From positions 70,953,754-71,017,753 of the forward strand of contig NC_044989.1 of assembly GCF_008728515.1 (NCBI RefSeq): a stretch of 64,000 nt of DNA, in the 5' to 3' direction. Position numbers and translations under genes: made by a program. Below, one piece after another: positions 10,500-22,290 of the stretch (the stretch's first letter is position 1; every line of letters begins with the position of its first letter). The notes under the pieces were generated by a model. That model saw nothing but the letters and a program-made list of their open reading frames with translations. It was not told where the DNA came from and searched no databases. This stretch comes from Papio anubis. Its lineage: Eukaryota; Chordata; Mammalia; Primates; Cercopithecidae.

Positions 10500-10985
10500 G
10501 AAATTTAAAATTTATTTAAAAAGTTAAAGAGTAACTAGTAATAGGATAAAATAGAGAATTTATCAAATTTCTAAAAAAGAACAAAGAGAGTGAAGCAGAG
10601 ATGTTGTGTGTAATATTAGCGTAGCAAGGAAAGAAGAACAAAAGAAAATCCCAGATAGAAATAGGAAGCATATATAATATAAATCAGATTGGTAGAAGTA
10701 GGCACAAATATATCTGTGTTCTTGTTAATCATGAATAGGCTTAACTGCTCCTTTAAAACACAAAATCTGACTAAAGGCTTGTAAGAAACACACCCAATAG
10801 TGATTTATATCACTATTAAGCAAGCTCATTGCTCAGTAAATGCAAACCAAACAAAACCTGGGAAGTGTTGATACAATGAGGAGAAAACAAAATTCACTAC
10901 AGAAAAGATATGTATACACAGGATCATTTTAGTCAAAATATTATTAGAAATATAAGAAAAACTACAAGGACAAATTTATAATTCC
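10500..10985 (+). repeat. L1M ORF2 fragment (part 1)
   Basis: AATCATGAATAGGCTTAACTG, followed by an AAACACAAAATCTGACTAAA-like block and GTAAGAAACACACCCAATAG, matches the decayed L1 ORF2 region. The same element resumes at 11415. Confidence 0.6.
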
Positions 10986-10989
10986 TTTG

Positions 10990-11410
10990 TATTGGTAGGC
11001 GGTAACGATGTGGCCCCCAGTGAAACAAAATTCCCATTACCCTGTCCTTGTGTGTGATCCCTCCCACATGGACTGTGGGTGCAGCCATGAAGCTGCACTT
11101 TGGTTGATGGGACGTGAGTAAAGAGAATGATGCATGCAGAGACTTCATAAACTCCTGTGCATGAGGGCTTGTGCTCTTGGAATGTTTCTGCATCATGAAC
11201 AGCTGCCAATCTAGTCTACTAGAGGCTGACGAGGGGCCGCATGGGGCACTGCCCCCATTCCTGAACCCAGCCCCTCACCCCACCTACCAGTTGAATCTGG
11301 CTGTAGGAGTGAACCCAGTCAACCCACAGAATTGTGAGAAATAATAAAATGCCATTGTTTTAAGTCACTAAATTTTAGTGGGGCTTGTTATGCAGCAGTA
11401 AGCAATGACC
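10990..11410 (+). repeat. LTR-like repeat inserted in L1M
   Basis: Contains GTGATCCCTCCCACATGGAC and ends with AGAATTGTGAGAAATAATAA, TTTTAAGTCACTAAATTTTA and GTTATGCAGCAGTAAGC. This is the typical polyadenylation-signal end of old MLT1/MaLR-like LTRs; the family name is uncertain. Confidence 0.5.
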
Positions 11411-11414
11411 ACAC

Positions 11415-12720
11415 TTTGTCAAACCCGAGCATCTCTTTCTGTCTATGGCTTCTCAAAAGGAAAGAAATTAAGTAAAATTATGATTAATTTGAATAATTTG
11501 TCCAATATAATTAATAAATACAAATCAAAATTTTCTACTCTGTAAATATATATTCCTTTCAAGTATCTTTAGAAGATTTTTAAGAAATGATCATATGCCA
11601 ACCCTCAGGATCTTAAGTAATTCTAAGAAAACACTTTTTAGGTTATAGCCATTGACTATAAGACAATTAAACTAGAACTTAATAACAAAAGGACAACTTA
11701 AACATCTAATCACTTGGAAATAAATTTTTTTTATCCATACTACTCTCAGATCAAAGAGAAAGTGAATGCTACAAAATGATTATGAGAGCAAAATCAAAAC
11801 ATTTGGGATTCAGCTAAAGTTATATGCAAAGAAAAATTTGTAGACACAAATTTTCTTTTATTATCAAGAAACAAAACTCACTAAAGTAACAAAAAGTAAC
11901 TGAAATGAGAAGGAAAAAGCAATAAAGTAAAACTAAGGAAGGCAAAAATATGGGTTTACAATTAAAGCATACCTTAATGAATTTAAAGATTGGAAAGCAA
12001 TGCAAGAGCATTTTGAAAATAATGAAACCATGACAAGACTAATCATGAACAGTAGTGAGAAAATTAAAAATGCACAATGTTGGGAATGAGAAGTGGCATA
12101 GAAAAGGTATTTTAATTATAAGAAAATGTGTAATTGAATGTTAATGAATTTTAAAATTTTATTTAAATTAATAAATTTTCCAGGAAAATGTAATTGCTAA
12201 ATCGACTCAAGAGCTAGAAAACTTGAAAAGACTAATAATCAAAGAAGAAAGGGATATATTGTTAAATAATTACTCTATAAAAAAGGCCTGTTCCAGAGTT
12301 ATACCATGGATTTCTTTTCACTCAAGAAATTTCATGTTCTTGCTGTTTAAAATATTCCAGAACATTAAAAAAGAATGAAAAAGGTCCCCATTCAGCTTCT
12401 GAAACTAAAGGAATCCTGATACCCCAAACTAACTAAATTAGCAAAAACAAAAAGCAAAAAAGAAAACAAAAGACTGATCTGACCTAACAGTATGGGTGAA
12501 AAAGGTAAGTAAAATGCTACCAAATCAAAGTTCAAATGGCATGAAAAATCATACACTGTGACAAAGTAGAGTTTGTTCTAGTAATTCAGGTAATGTTTCA
12601 TTAATATAAATAATTACATCTTAAAATAAAAGATAAAACTGATAATTATCTACAGTGGCTGGAAAATTTCTTTGTTAACTGGAAATAGGATATTTCATTT
12701 ATGTAAAGAATACCTCTGTC
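11415..12720 (+). repeat. L1M ORF2 fragment (part 2)
   Basis: AT-rich, A-biased plus strand with ORF2 landmarks, for example GACTATAAGACAATTAAACT, AAAACTTGAAAAGACTAATA and AATATTCCAGAACATTAAAA. All frames are broken. Confidence 0.65.
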
Positions 12721-13414
12721 AAATCAGCGTTGATAAAATCCTTCGTATTAAGACATTTGGAGTATTCTTATTAATGGGACCAAACACGGATGACAATTTA
12801 ACCACAATTATATAACATTTTCCATACAGTTTGATTTGTGGTGAAGAATCTTAAGGTTTTTTGATACTGAGTACATTTATCCATTCTTTTCCCCACTTCA
12901 AACAAGGTATTGTTTGAGATAATACTTTTATCATATGGCAAATTATTTAATATTCTTGGTTCCATGCTCCCCCCTCAGGATTTATATTCTGTATTAATTA
13001 TTTGTCTGTCTCTGTCCCCTTCCACAACTTCACACTGTTTTGCATTAGTTTAACTTCATAATATAAATTATTGATTTTTCGGGTCACCTACACCTTGGAG
13101 AGTCTGGTGAAAACTATGAGCTGTTTTGCCTGCTACTCCCATATATATTTATGTTTATATCCATGTCTCTATATACCAAATTGCACATATTATTATAGGT
13201 ATTTATAGACTCTCTGAAATTTATGATGGATCCCAGGTTAACAACATCTGCAGTAAATATTCATCTATACTTATTCTAGCACATTTACATTTTACATTTT
13301 TCGCTCTTTAACTCAATGGAAATGTATTTTGATGACTATTTACAATATATTCCTAAAAATGTACAATATGATCCAATTTTTGTCCCTCCCCATAAATATG
13401 TTATATATATGCAC
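12721..13414. other. AT-rich DNA, probably degraded L1M
   Basis: Lies between an ORF2 fragment and an L1M 3' UTR-like fragment in the same orientation, so it is plausibly the same element. I see no clear landmark in it. Confidence 0.35.
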
Positions 13415-13560
13415 AGAGAAACAGAAAGCTACAGATACAGCAAAATGTTTCAATACTATGGGTGGTAAAATTGAGTGATTCTTTGTCTATTCTCTGCTTT
13501 TCTTTATTTAAATTTTCCACAATGAATATATTTTGCTTTTGTAATAAGAAACAGATTAAT
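13415..13560 (+). repeat. L1M 3' UTR fragment
   Basis: TTCTTTGTCTATTCTCTGC then TTAAATTTTCCACAATGAAT resembles the L1M 3' UTR end (tactattctctctactttt...gaaattttccataataaa). Confidence 0.5.
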
Positions 13561-14421
13561 TTCTTTCAGAAGGAAAAGCAGTGAGAATGGCTTGGTTGGT
13601 TACAGAGCTACAGGGGATGAGAGGTGGGAGAGTTTCTCTTCCTTTGTGGGTAGAGATGATTAGGGGGTCGTGGAGAGTGAAGTTTGAACATCAACTGTTT
13701 GCACTGGTGCACCAGGGCAGGCAGGAATCAGAGGCTGTCTGGGCCAATCTCACTGCCTGGACACAGGCGCCTCAGTGTGAACCGGGGCCTGTGATGGGCC
13801 GATACTGCTGGTTCCTGGAACAAGGGCCCTGTGTCTTCCACTGTCCAACACAAAGGACAGAGGTCCCCTGTTTACTTTGGATTAGAAATGTTCAAATGAA
13901 GGACAGCAACAACATTTGAGTTTTTCCTCTTTTCAGTTTCTTACAAAAAAAAAATTGTAGTAAGTTGGAGATTTTTTTGGCATCTTCTGTGAATAAAATC
14001 AATCAGACTAGATTGCTGAAGGAGTCTTAAAGAGCTTTCCTTGTTTACTATGTTTTTTAGATTTATGGCTTAAAGCTTAAGAAGTAGCAGTGACTGACTA
14101 GGCCTCTGAATTGTCCATTCATTTCCCAAGAAACGGGGCATTCCCAATTCCTTGGTCAGTTGGGCCAAGTGACCTTTGACCTTTGGCAATAAGCTCATTC
14201 TAGGCTGCAAGTACTGACATAATTATGGAAACACTCCTTCCTTTTGTCCAACCTCCCACACTTCGAAATACTCCTTTCCTTTCAGATGCTCATTCAAAAC
14301 CCCCCTCAATTAGACCTGCTAAGACATAGAGTTTTTATCAGACATAGAAGTCTTTAAATCCCACTTCTTTTTATCTCGAGTTTCTATTGGCCACCAGCAG
14401 GAATGCAGAAAGGTAAAGTGT
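13561..14421. other. Unique DNA, no recognised feature
   Basis: Moderate GC in 13600-13900, AT-rich afterwards. The 112-codon frame at 13581-13919 shows no domain I know. Confidence 0.4.
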
Positions 14422-15018
14422 AGTAAATCCTCATTTAACATCATTGATGGGTTCTTGGAAACCGCAACTTTAAAAGAAATGACGTATAACAAAACCAGTT
14501 TTACCATAGGCTAATTGATATAAACAAGAGTTAAGTTCATACAGCATATTTCTGGTTACAAAAACATCACCAAACTTCTGAATAATGACCAAAACACTTC
14601 TAGTATTGAACACTGAAATAAATGTGAGCTATACTTACATTTAAGAAAGATGAATAAAAACATGTAAGATTATTATTTACCCACTTATTCCAGTTCAGGG
14701 GAAGGGGTGGCTGGAACATATCCTGGCAGCTCAGAGCACCAGGCAGGAACCAGCCCTGGACAGGGCACCGGGCCACCGTAGGGCGCTCACACACACACCC
14801 ACACTCACTCAATGGGGCCCTGTAGACACAACAAGGAACCTGACGTGCACATCTCTGGGATGTGGGAAGGAACTGGAAAGCCTGGAGAAAGCCCACACGG
14901 ACACAGGGAGAATGTGCAGACTCCATTCAGACAGTGGCCCCAGCCAGGTATTGATTTTTTTTCTCATCAACATTATGACAAAACGACAGTGAACAAAACA
15001 TTATTTGAGGACCCACTG
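14422..15018. mobile_element. Non-autonomous DNA transposon with terminal inverted repeats
   Basis: The left end AGTAAATCCTCATTTAACAT and the reverse complement of the right end (AGTGGGTCCTCAAATAATGT from 15017) are imperfect inverted repeats. Both termini continue with related AAT/GACG-rich sequence, and the right one has TTTTTTTTCTCATCAACATTATGAC. The interior is GC-rich, with GGACAGGGCACCGGGCCACC, a CACACACACCCACACTCACTC run and GGGAGAATGTGCAGACTCC, phrases known from an old mammalian DNA repeat whose name I cannot fix. No transposase frame remains and no clean target duplication is visible. Confidence 0.7.
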
Positions 15019-15277
15019 TGAGCCAACAGATTTTAAGATATAGCCAAGCTCACACAAAGAAAATCCCCTAAACACAAGTCATTTCTTTACACATCACGTT
15101 TTCCGAATTCCAATGAGAACAAGCATTTATTCCCCCACAGGTAGATAAGTGATGTTGAGAGCAGAAGTGATTGCTCTGAGAAACTGTCGGAAAACCAAGA
15201 GTCAGTAAAGTCAGTAATTATTTGGCGATTCATGCTTCAGGGGACAGGAGCCATTTGTTGGGCTCCACACTTACTTT
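15019..15277. other. Unique DNA, no recognised feature
   Basis: Short unique spacer between the DNA transposon and an Alu. Confidence 0.4.
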
Positions 15278-15290
15278 AGAACCTTCTGTT

Positions 15291-15601
15291 GGCCGGTTGT
15301 GGTGACTCACACCTGTAATCCCAGCACTTTAGGAGGCCGAGGCAGGTGCTCATCACGAGCTCAAGAGATCGAGAACATCCTGGCCAACATGGTGAAACCC
15401 CGCCTCTACTAAAAATACAAAAATTAGCTGGATGTGGTGGTGCACCCCTGTAGTCCCAGCTACTTGGGAGGTTGAGGCAGGAGAATCCCTTGAATCCAGG
15501 AGGTGGAGGTTGCAGTGAGCTGAGATCACACCACTGCACTCCAGCCTGGCGACAGAGTGAGACTCCATCTCAAAAAAAAAAAAAAAAAAGAAAAAGAAAA
15601 A
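15291..15601 (+). repeat. AluSc-like, full length with target duplication
   Basis: CACGAGCTCAAGAGATCGAG and CATCCTGGCCAACATGG are AluSc features. It is flanked by 13-bp repeats AGAACCTTCTGTT (15278-15290) and AGAACCTTTTGTT (15602-15614), which differ at one base. Confidence 0.95.
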
Positions 15602-15614
15602 AGAACCTTTTGTT

Positions 15615-16003
15615 GCTTCCTTTCCCTGGGCTGTGTTGTCTCTCTCCTTGCCGCCCCACTTGGGCTTGCTCTCCCACCACCTTTTCCTTTCCCTCTTGTC
15701 CTCTCTTTCTTCCTATTTCTCACTTTCTCTCTCTGTTTACCAGCAATAAGAGAAAGTAAGCGCCTATATGGTATTTTATTTAATGTTAACATCATTGATT
15801 TTAAGAGATCTTTATGTTGTCATTTTTTCTTGTTTTAATTAAAAACCTAAATTTAGTTGATCTTTATTCAGATATAATTCACTTAACTTTTTTCCCACCG
15901 TGTGTGCATGTATTTTAAATTAACAACAATCCTTTGACTTCTGTGCTGATCCAAAAGGTGTTTTATCCTGCCATTTTATTTCTTACTGTTAGACAACTGA
16001 CCT

Positions 16004-16006
<3 letters not shown>
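15615..16006. other. Pyrimidine-rich then AT-rich DNA
   Basis: 15620-15740 is C/T-rich on the plus strand; the rest is AT-rich. Nothing recognised. Confidence 0.4.

Positions 16007-16040
<34 letters not shown>
16007..16040 (+). repeat. (GT)n dinucleotide microsatellite
   Basis: About 17 uninterrupted GT units, a likely polymorphic marker. Confidence 0.97.
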
Positions 16041-16045
<5 letters not shown>

Positions 16046-16394
16046 TGCATTTTTATAAACTTGACAATGTATGTTTGCAAATATAGTAGTAAGTAACTCA
16101 GCATAATCCAGTTCTTGCTCATGACATAGCCTTCACCTGTGCTCTGAAACTGCACCTCAGATCTGAGAAAAATGTGCCCGCCCGGTCCTTGACTTACGTA
16201 TCACTAAATATCTGGCCAGCAGGCCTCTTCCTGATGCCAGACACAAGTCAGGCGGGTAACTTGCTTCTCCAGTTGGGCAGGACCTTGGGATTCCCCTGGA
16301 TGAGAGTCCTGGGTGGGGGTGGGATAGGTCCCCTGATATTACTGTTGGATCACACTGAATGAGATAACCAAATTTTCCTTCTCATGATGCCACT
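16041..16394. other. Unique DNA, no recognised feature
   Basis: No repeat family or exon recognised. Confidence 0.4.
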
Positions 16395-16600
16395 TACAAA
16401 GAGCTTCTGAATAATTATCTGTTTGATCCTTACACCAACCCTGGGAGGTGAAGCTACTAATGTTATCCCCAATTTAAAGATGTGAAAACTGAGACTCACA
16501 GAAACTAGGTGACTTGTCTAGGGTCACACAGCCAGGAAACATCAGGGCGAAAATTTGAACCCTGGGCTTCTGAACTTCAGATCCAGGGCCTGGCACAGAG
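16395..16600 (-). repeat. MIR SINE, near full length
   Basis: Reverse MIR landmarks in order: TTGATCCTTACACCAACCC, TGGGAGGTGAAGC, ATGTGAAAACTGAGACTCAC, GGTCACACAGCCAGGAAAC and GAACCCTGGGCTTCTGAAC. Confidence 0.88.
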
Positions 16601-17879
16601 TGGGCCCAGCAGACATTTCTTCTTCCCATCGCACCTGCCATGAGCTAAAGAAAAGTCATCACTTCTGTCTTGTAGGACGAGCTCTCCATGGAAGGACATC
16701 CCCACCACCAGGACCTCTGGCAGAGAGGAATTAAAGACCCAGTTCTGTTGTGATATTCATTATTCAGATCTCAGAACTCTCACGGATCTCTTGGATGTCC
16801 CCTGCTAGCTCAACTGATGAGACTATTACTTTATGTACCACTGCATGAAAAAGAAGGGAATCTCCTATTTCTCACACGGGATAACAGTTGAGCGTCATTA
16901 CCACAATAAAATAGACATGTTGGCGGCCAGGTTCATGTAAGGACTAAGCGGCCCCATGAATCACGTAAGACTGGCTACTCCTAGGACACTCCTGTCTGTG
17001 GTTTGCTAGGTAGCAGAGAGGGGAAGCTAAATAGTAGTTTCTAGTAACAACTGGGAAGGTTTTTTTCTTTTTAAATAAAAATGGAATCGACGTAATTAGG
17101 AATGAAGATAAAGCTTGGAACCAAGTTAGAGAAGGTAAAGTGTACGTAGAAGGGCTGTTGCAAATATAAAACTTGGCTGCGTTCTTTGTGAAGGCTCAAA
17201 CTTGGGAAGGTTAAATACCATAAGTTTTTTCATTTGCTCTGTATTTTGATCCTGAAAATAAAGCTAGCTTTGCCCATTTATTATTTTAAAAACTTGGGGG
17301 AAAGGAGAAGAAAGGGACAATTTTTAAAAAACTGTCTGGAAACATTACAGCTGAAAGAAGCTACCTAGGAGCTGGGTAGAGAACCTAGTGACTAAGAGAA
17401 TGAGGAATGCCGAGTATGCGTCCTGTGGGCGGGGTCTACCCTCGCCGCTTTCACATACGGGAATCTTGACACCAAACATGTTCTTACATGCATGGTGGTG
17501 TGAATGATTTGGAGGAATTCATAGTTAGTACAAGGAAGAACCTGGAACATGCTTAATGATTTACCCCTGGAGATCATAATAAACAATGTAAAATTTGGGA
17601 GACATCTCTGAATTCCCTGGCTCTTGCAGAATTCAGTCGGGCAGTCAGAGCCAGTATTGTGCTCTTGGGAGTGTCGCTGGAAGTCCCAGGAAGATAAGAG
17701 ATGTCTAGACATGAGACTTGTTTGAGGCAACCCTACTCACCAGCTATGCTCCCAATCAAAATGCCATCCTTCTAATTCTGTTAGAATTATTCCCACACTT
17801 ACTGCATTCTCATATTCTCAGAAGCACACACACACACACACAAAGAATATTCCATACTGCCAAGTTTAAATGGCTCCTG
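16601..17879. other. Unique DNA, no recognised feature
   Basis: Mixed composition. It contains a short (CA)n run at 17826-17842. The 112-codon minus frame at 17392-17730 resembles no family I know. Confidence 0.4.
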
Positions 17880-18050
17880 TTAACTCCTAGTCGCCCTTAA
17901 GGGCTCAGCCAAAACCTCACCTTTTCAAGGTCCCCCTTGATTCTTCAAACATGGTCAGGGCCACCCATGAACTCATACTGCCCTATAGACCTTCCCGTGG
18001 CATTCATAGCACTTCCTTTGTCCCCATCTCGGGGTGTTTTGTCTGATCCC
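17880..18050 (-). repeat. Possible L2 LINE fragment
   Basis: AAAACCTCACCTTTTCAAGG, then CTTCCCGTGGCATTCATAGC and ACTTCCTTTGTC, resembles the antisense of L2 coding sequence (aagctcaaatgtcacctcc ... catagcacttatc). Weak match. Confidence 0.35.
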
Positions 18051-18664
18051 ACAATGCAGGTATGGATGCCCTTCTACCCCAATATACCTCTCGCTAGATT
18101 CTTTTGACATTGCAAGCATCCTGAGGTGTTCAGTGGAAGGATCCCCAGAAGGATGTGGAGGCTGTGTGCCTCCTGGGTGGAAGTGGGAACCAAGCTGGGC
18201 ATTGGAACCATGGGCATTGGGCTTAGAGAAGAAAGTAGCTGATTTTGTGAGCTCAACCGCATGGCGCCATCTTCCCTGCAGTGATAAGACCTCTGATGGA
18301 GAGCTGCTAAGGAGCTGTGAAGTCCAGGCACTAAGCCTGTGAACTTGGGTCCCTCAGGGGGGGCTTGCCATAGTCAAGCATAGAAGGAGGGGCTCCTCCA
18401 CAGAGGCCAGCCCCTGTGGGAGCCACCCAGTCTGAAGAATAGGGCTCTACCTCATTTTCCTGGATGACATCACCCAGGGATAGCAGGGATAAACGGATGA
18501 ACACCAACAGCCTGGGCTTCTCAAGCCAGATTTAATTTCTCAAGCCAGATTTAAAGGGTCTTTTCTTTCATCTAAATTTATAACTATTATGCCCATAGAA
18601 CAATTACAATTACATAAGGACTTCCAAAATTGTTAGTTTTCATGTCTACCTTCCCTGTTAGAAG
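18051..18664. other. Unique DNA with a 19-bp tandem duplication
   Basis: TTCTCAAGCCAGATTTAA occurs twice, at 18518-18535 and 18537-18554. Otherwise nothing is recognised; the 102-codon frame at 18034-18342 has no known domain. Confidence 0.5.
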
Positions 18665-18745
18665 TGTATATACCTAGCACAAAGTCTAGAAGGTGCTTGA
18701 TTCTCAATCAGTATTCGTTCAATCAATGAGTGAATTAATCCTTGA
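18665..18745 (+). repeat. L2 LINE 3' end
   Basis: TATACCTAGCACAAAGTCTA, then AGGTGCTTGATTCTCAATCA and AATGAGTGAATTAA, follows the L2 tail consensus (cctagcacagtgcctggcaca...gctcaataaa...aatgaatgaa). Confidence 0.6.
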
Positions 18746-20280
18746 AACATCCTTAAATCTTCCAATAATCCCAAACCCTTTTGTTGGAACCTTTGACCAA
18801 AACAAAATCATAAAACCACCACTACCCCACATGTCTTTGGGAGCTAGTCTATGTTAGCCTTGCAAGTCTGAAAGCATAAGTTTTTTTGTTTTGTTTTTAT
18901 TTTTAATTTTTTTTCATACAGTGTCACTCTCAGGATATGACAGCACCGCTTTTGAAAAACAGGTTGTTGTTGTTTTTTTAAAAAAGGTAAGAAGACAACA
19001 CAGAGTCGGCCTCACACCGTGTGGATTAGATTTCTTAAGTGCTCACCTTCCACCTCGCGTGGTCGTACCAGATCACCCTTTTCTCTTGTGTTTTTCCAGA
19101 TTTAACTGCCTGATCAAATAGTTTTACGAGAATAAACTCAGGAAGCAGGTTGAGAAATGAGCAGCTGAGACTGGAGTGTTCACTTTGTAAAGCACATACT
19201 ACGAGAAGATCTGCACTCTAGGAGGTCTCAGCTGATGGGGAAGATGCTAGCACAGTGTCCTATGGTCAGAAAAGATGACCTGGCAAGATGCGGACTGGAG
19301 GAGAGGCAGGAAAGGGGATCCCTTCATGCTGAAATCAATGCAATGATGTCTGATATATAGAGAAAAACAAGTCCTGTATAAATATGTCATTACAAGTGAC
19401 AAGATAATAGCGTTCTCTAGTGTATGGACTCTATTTCCTTATGTCATTCTGCTCAACCAAAAACAATCCTATTTGGCAGATTTCTGGCACTTTGCCTCTT
19501 CTCCTAATGACAGATCTAAACACATATATAAAAATACGTGGCCACAAAGAAATAACTTCTAGCTTTAAATGTCATTTGGCTAGAAATGTCTCAGGCAGTG
19601 TCTCCTAACTTTCCTACGATATCTTTGAAAACAAAGAAAAAGACAAGAACTCAAAACAAGCACCAGAAACTTTGACCCAATCAAAGACTTATCCAGATTC
19701 TTGGAAGCATTGTTCTTAATCATAAGGCAAGAAACATAGGATTGATACAAACCCATCCAAATTATGCCTCATGTAATAGAAGGCAATGGGAAGCCAGCTG
19801 CCCCTATTTTCTTAGAGACACAGAGGTTCACAGTCTGTACCAACCAGAACACTAAGCAGGCACTCATGTGCGATGGAAGTGCTGCTTTTTGAGGATGCTA
19901 GTACTACATCTATTTGGAGATAGCACCTCCCAGGAAATAACTGGCCAGGAAGTGTGTGTATATGTGGGGGAGGGGTAGGAAGAAGGAAAACCAGCAATTT
20001 GTACTGTATCTTGGGAGGTGTAACTTTAACTTTACAAGCTAAACACTACAGACAAAGGTGGAGACAGGAAGAGTCCTAATAGCAGGACACTATCAATTGC
20101 AGTTTTGCAGATGACTCTATGGGTCACAAGAATAGAGAACTAGATGGGGGAACGTGCTACCTCAGTAGAATGAAACTGTTATTTGGCGCATGCCTGCTAG
20201 AAACTGAAAATTGGTCTGGACTCATGCATGTCAACTTGTACTCCAGGTCTGAAAAGGGGGTGCATATGTATGAAATTCAA
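18746..20280. other. Unique DNA, no recognised feature
   Basis: Includes a T-rich run at 18880-18912. No element or exon recognised. Confidence 0.4.
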
Positions 20281-20622
20281 TAGAATGTACAAATAATTAG
20301 GATTAATAAGTGACCTGAGCAAGGATGCAGAATACAAGGTCAATTAATTTCTATGTACTAGCAGTAAATAATTTTAAATGAAGTAAAAATACCATATACA
20401 ACAACATAAAATCATCAAATATTAAGGAATAAATACAACAGAATATGTTTAAGATCTCTACATTGAAAACTACAAAACACTGAAGGGAAAATGTTTAAAA
20501 GACCAAAATAAATGGAGAAATATACCATGTTTGTGGATCAAAGCATACGATATTGTTAAGATGTCAATCCTCACTAAATTCTATTGTAATCCCGATCCAA
20601 ATCCCAAATGTTCTTCTACAAT
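20281..20622 (+). repeat. L1M ORF2 (segment 1 of an interrupted copy)
   Basis: ATGCAGAATACAAGGTCAAT, then CATTGAAAACTACAAAACAC, AAATAAATGGAGAAATATAC and TAAGATGTCAATCCTCAC are diagnostic ORF2 reverse-transcriptase-region phrases in sense orientation. Confidence 0.85.
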
Positions 20623-20624
20623 AT

Positions 20625-21110
20625 GGCTTTGCCACTGCCCCATTAATAGAAGTTTACTTTTTCTCTCTTTGAATCTAGATAGGCTTATATGCTGCATGGC
20701 TTCCTCAGCAGGTGATAAATGGCAATTCAGCTTCAACCTGGATTACAGGAATAGCCATTGTTTTAGACTACAACTGTCATGTAAGCAGCGCAGCTGAACT
20801 GAGGCACCATGACATGAGGAAGCCCAAAGTCAGCCTATCTGGAGGGATCGCATGGAGAGGTCCCAAGACTACACGAAAAGAAGATGATATGAATGCCTGG
20901 CCAGCCCCCTGCTGCTCTAGCTTCTTGCTGTTCCAGCTCCAGCCATCATCCAACAGCAATTGCATGAGAGAACCCAGAAGCATAGAGCTAAGCCCTTCCC
21001 AAATTCCTTCCCACAGAAACCCTGAGAGGTAATAAATGACTGTTGTTGTTTTCAATCACTGTTTTGAAATTGGTCGTTAGGTAGCAAGAGAAGCCAGCAC
21101 AGGGACCTTG
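20625..21110 (+). repeat. LTR-like repeat inserted in L1M
   Basis: Carries GACATGAGGAAGCCCAAAG and GGAGAGGTCCCAAGAC, and a 3' end with GAGGTAATAAATGACTGTTG, which contains an AATAAA signal. It interrupts an L1M that continues on both sides. The group is probably MaLR-like; the name is not certain. Confidence 0.5.
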
Positions 21111-21114
21111 GAGT

Positions 21115-21937
21115 ACACAGAAGTTTCTTAATCAGTATACAAAAAGAGCTAACCACAAGCTTTAAAAAGTGATATATTGGATTTTGTTAAAATTAAGAAT
21201 GTCAGTTTATCAGAAGATACTACTTAGAAGAGAGTGAGATGATGACTGGCAAAATGGGAGAAGTTTTCACAAAACATATCTGACAAAAAGACTTGTATAC
21301 AGAATGTAAAAGAATGCCAAAAAGTAAAAAGAAAAAGACAACAAACAACCCAATAAAAATGTTCACAAAACCCTTAAAGAGTCACTTTGTAAAAGAGAAT
21401 AGCTAATAAGTATATATCAAGTGTTCAATATTATTATTCATCAGGAAATAGGAATTGAAACCACAATGAGATACCACCACACACTCACCAGAATGGCTAA
21501 AATCAAAACTAACAAAAGTAAGCGTTGGCAGTGATGTGGAAAAATTGGAACCTTTATATACTGCAAATGGTAGTATAAAACAGCGCGACCAATTTGGAAA
21601 ATTGTTTGGCAATAGCCATTGAAGCTAAATATAGTTATGACCCAGAAATTTCACTGCTAGGTATACACCCACTAGAAAAGAGTTCATATGTTCACCGCAA
21701 GGTATATACAACAGTGTTCACAGAGCTTTAATTAATAACATCCCCAAACTGGAAACAATGAAAATGTTCATAAACAGAAGAATGGGCAATAAATTATGGT
21801 ATATTTACACAAAAGAATACTCAACAATAAAAAGAACAAGCTACTGATACCACAAAAGCATGGATGAAGATCCCAGACAGTATGTTGAGCAAAATAAATG
21901 GGCATTAAAGAATATATACTGTATGTTTCCATTCATA
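21115..21937 (+). repeat. L1M ORF2 3' end (segment 2)
   Basis: Continuous with segment 1: AACCACAATGAGATACCACC, CTAAAATCAAAACTAACAAA, GACCCAGAAATTTCACTGCT and GAATACTCAACAATAAAAAG mark the C-terminal part of ORF2 and the beginning of the 3' UTR. Confidence 0.88.
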
Positions 21938-22290
21938 GTAGTCCCCCCTTATCCGTGGTTTTGCTTTCTGTGGTTTAGGAGCCAGTGGTCAACCTCGGTC
22001 CAAAAATAGGTGAGTAGAGTACAATAACATATTTTGAGAGAGATGGGGGGAGGGAAGGAGGAAGAGGGAGACCATATTTACGTAATTTTTATTGCAGTGT
22101 ATTGTTCTATTTTACTATTATTGTTAATCTCTTGCTATGCCTAATTTATAAATTACACTTTATCATAGGTATGTAAGTAAAGGAAAAAAAACATAGTATA
22201 GATGAAGTTTGGTACTATCTACAGTTTCGAAAAGGCATCTACTAGGGGTCTTGTAACATATACCACGTGGATAATACAGGGACTACCTCA
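21938..22290 (+). mobile_element. Tigger/pogo non-autonomous DNA transposon (MER44-type)
   Basis: Left terminus GTAGTCCCCCCTTATCCGTGG and right terminus CCACGTGGATAATACAGGGA-CTAC form the inverted repeat typical of the Tigger-derived MER44 group. Internal phrases TAGAGTACAATAACATATTTTG and TTTATCATAGGTATGTAAGT also fit. TA at each border (21937-21938, 22291-22292) is consistent with TA target duplication. There is no transposase frame. Confidence 0.82.
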
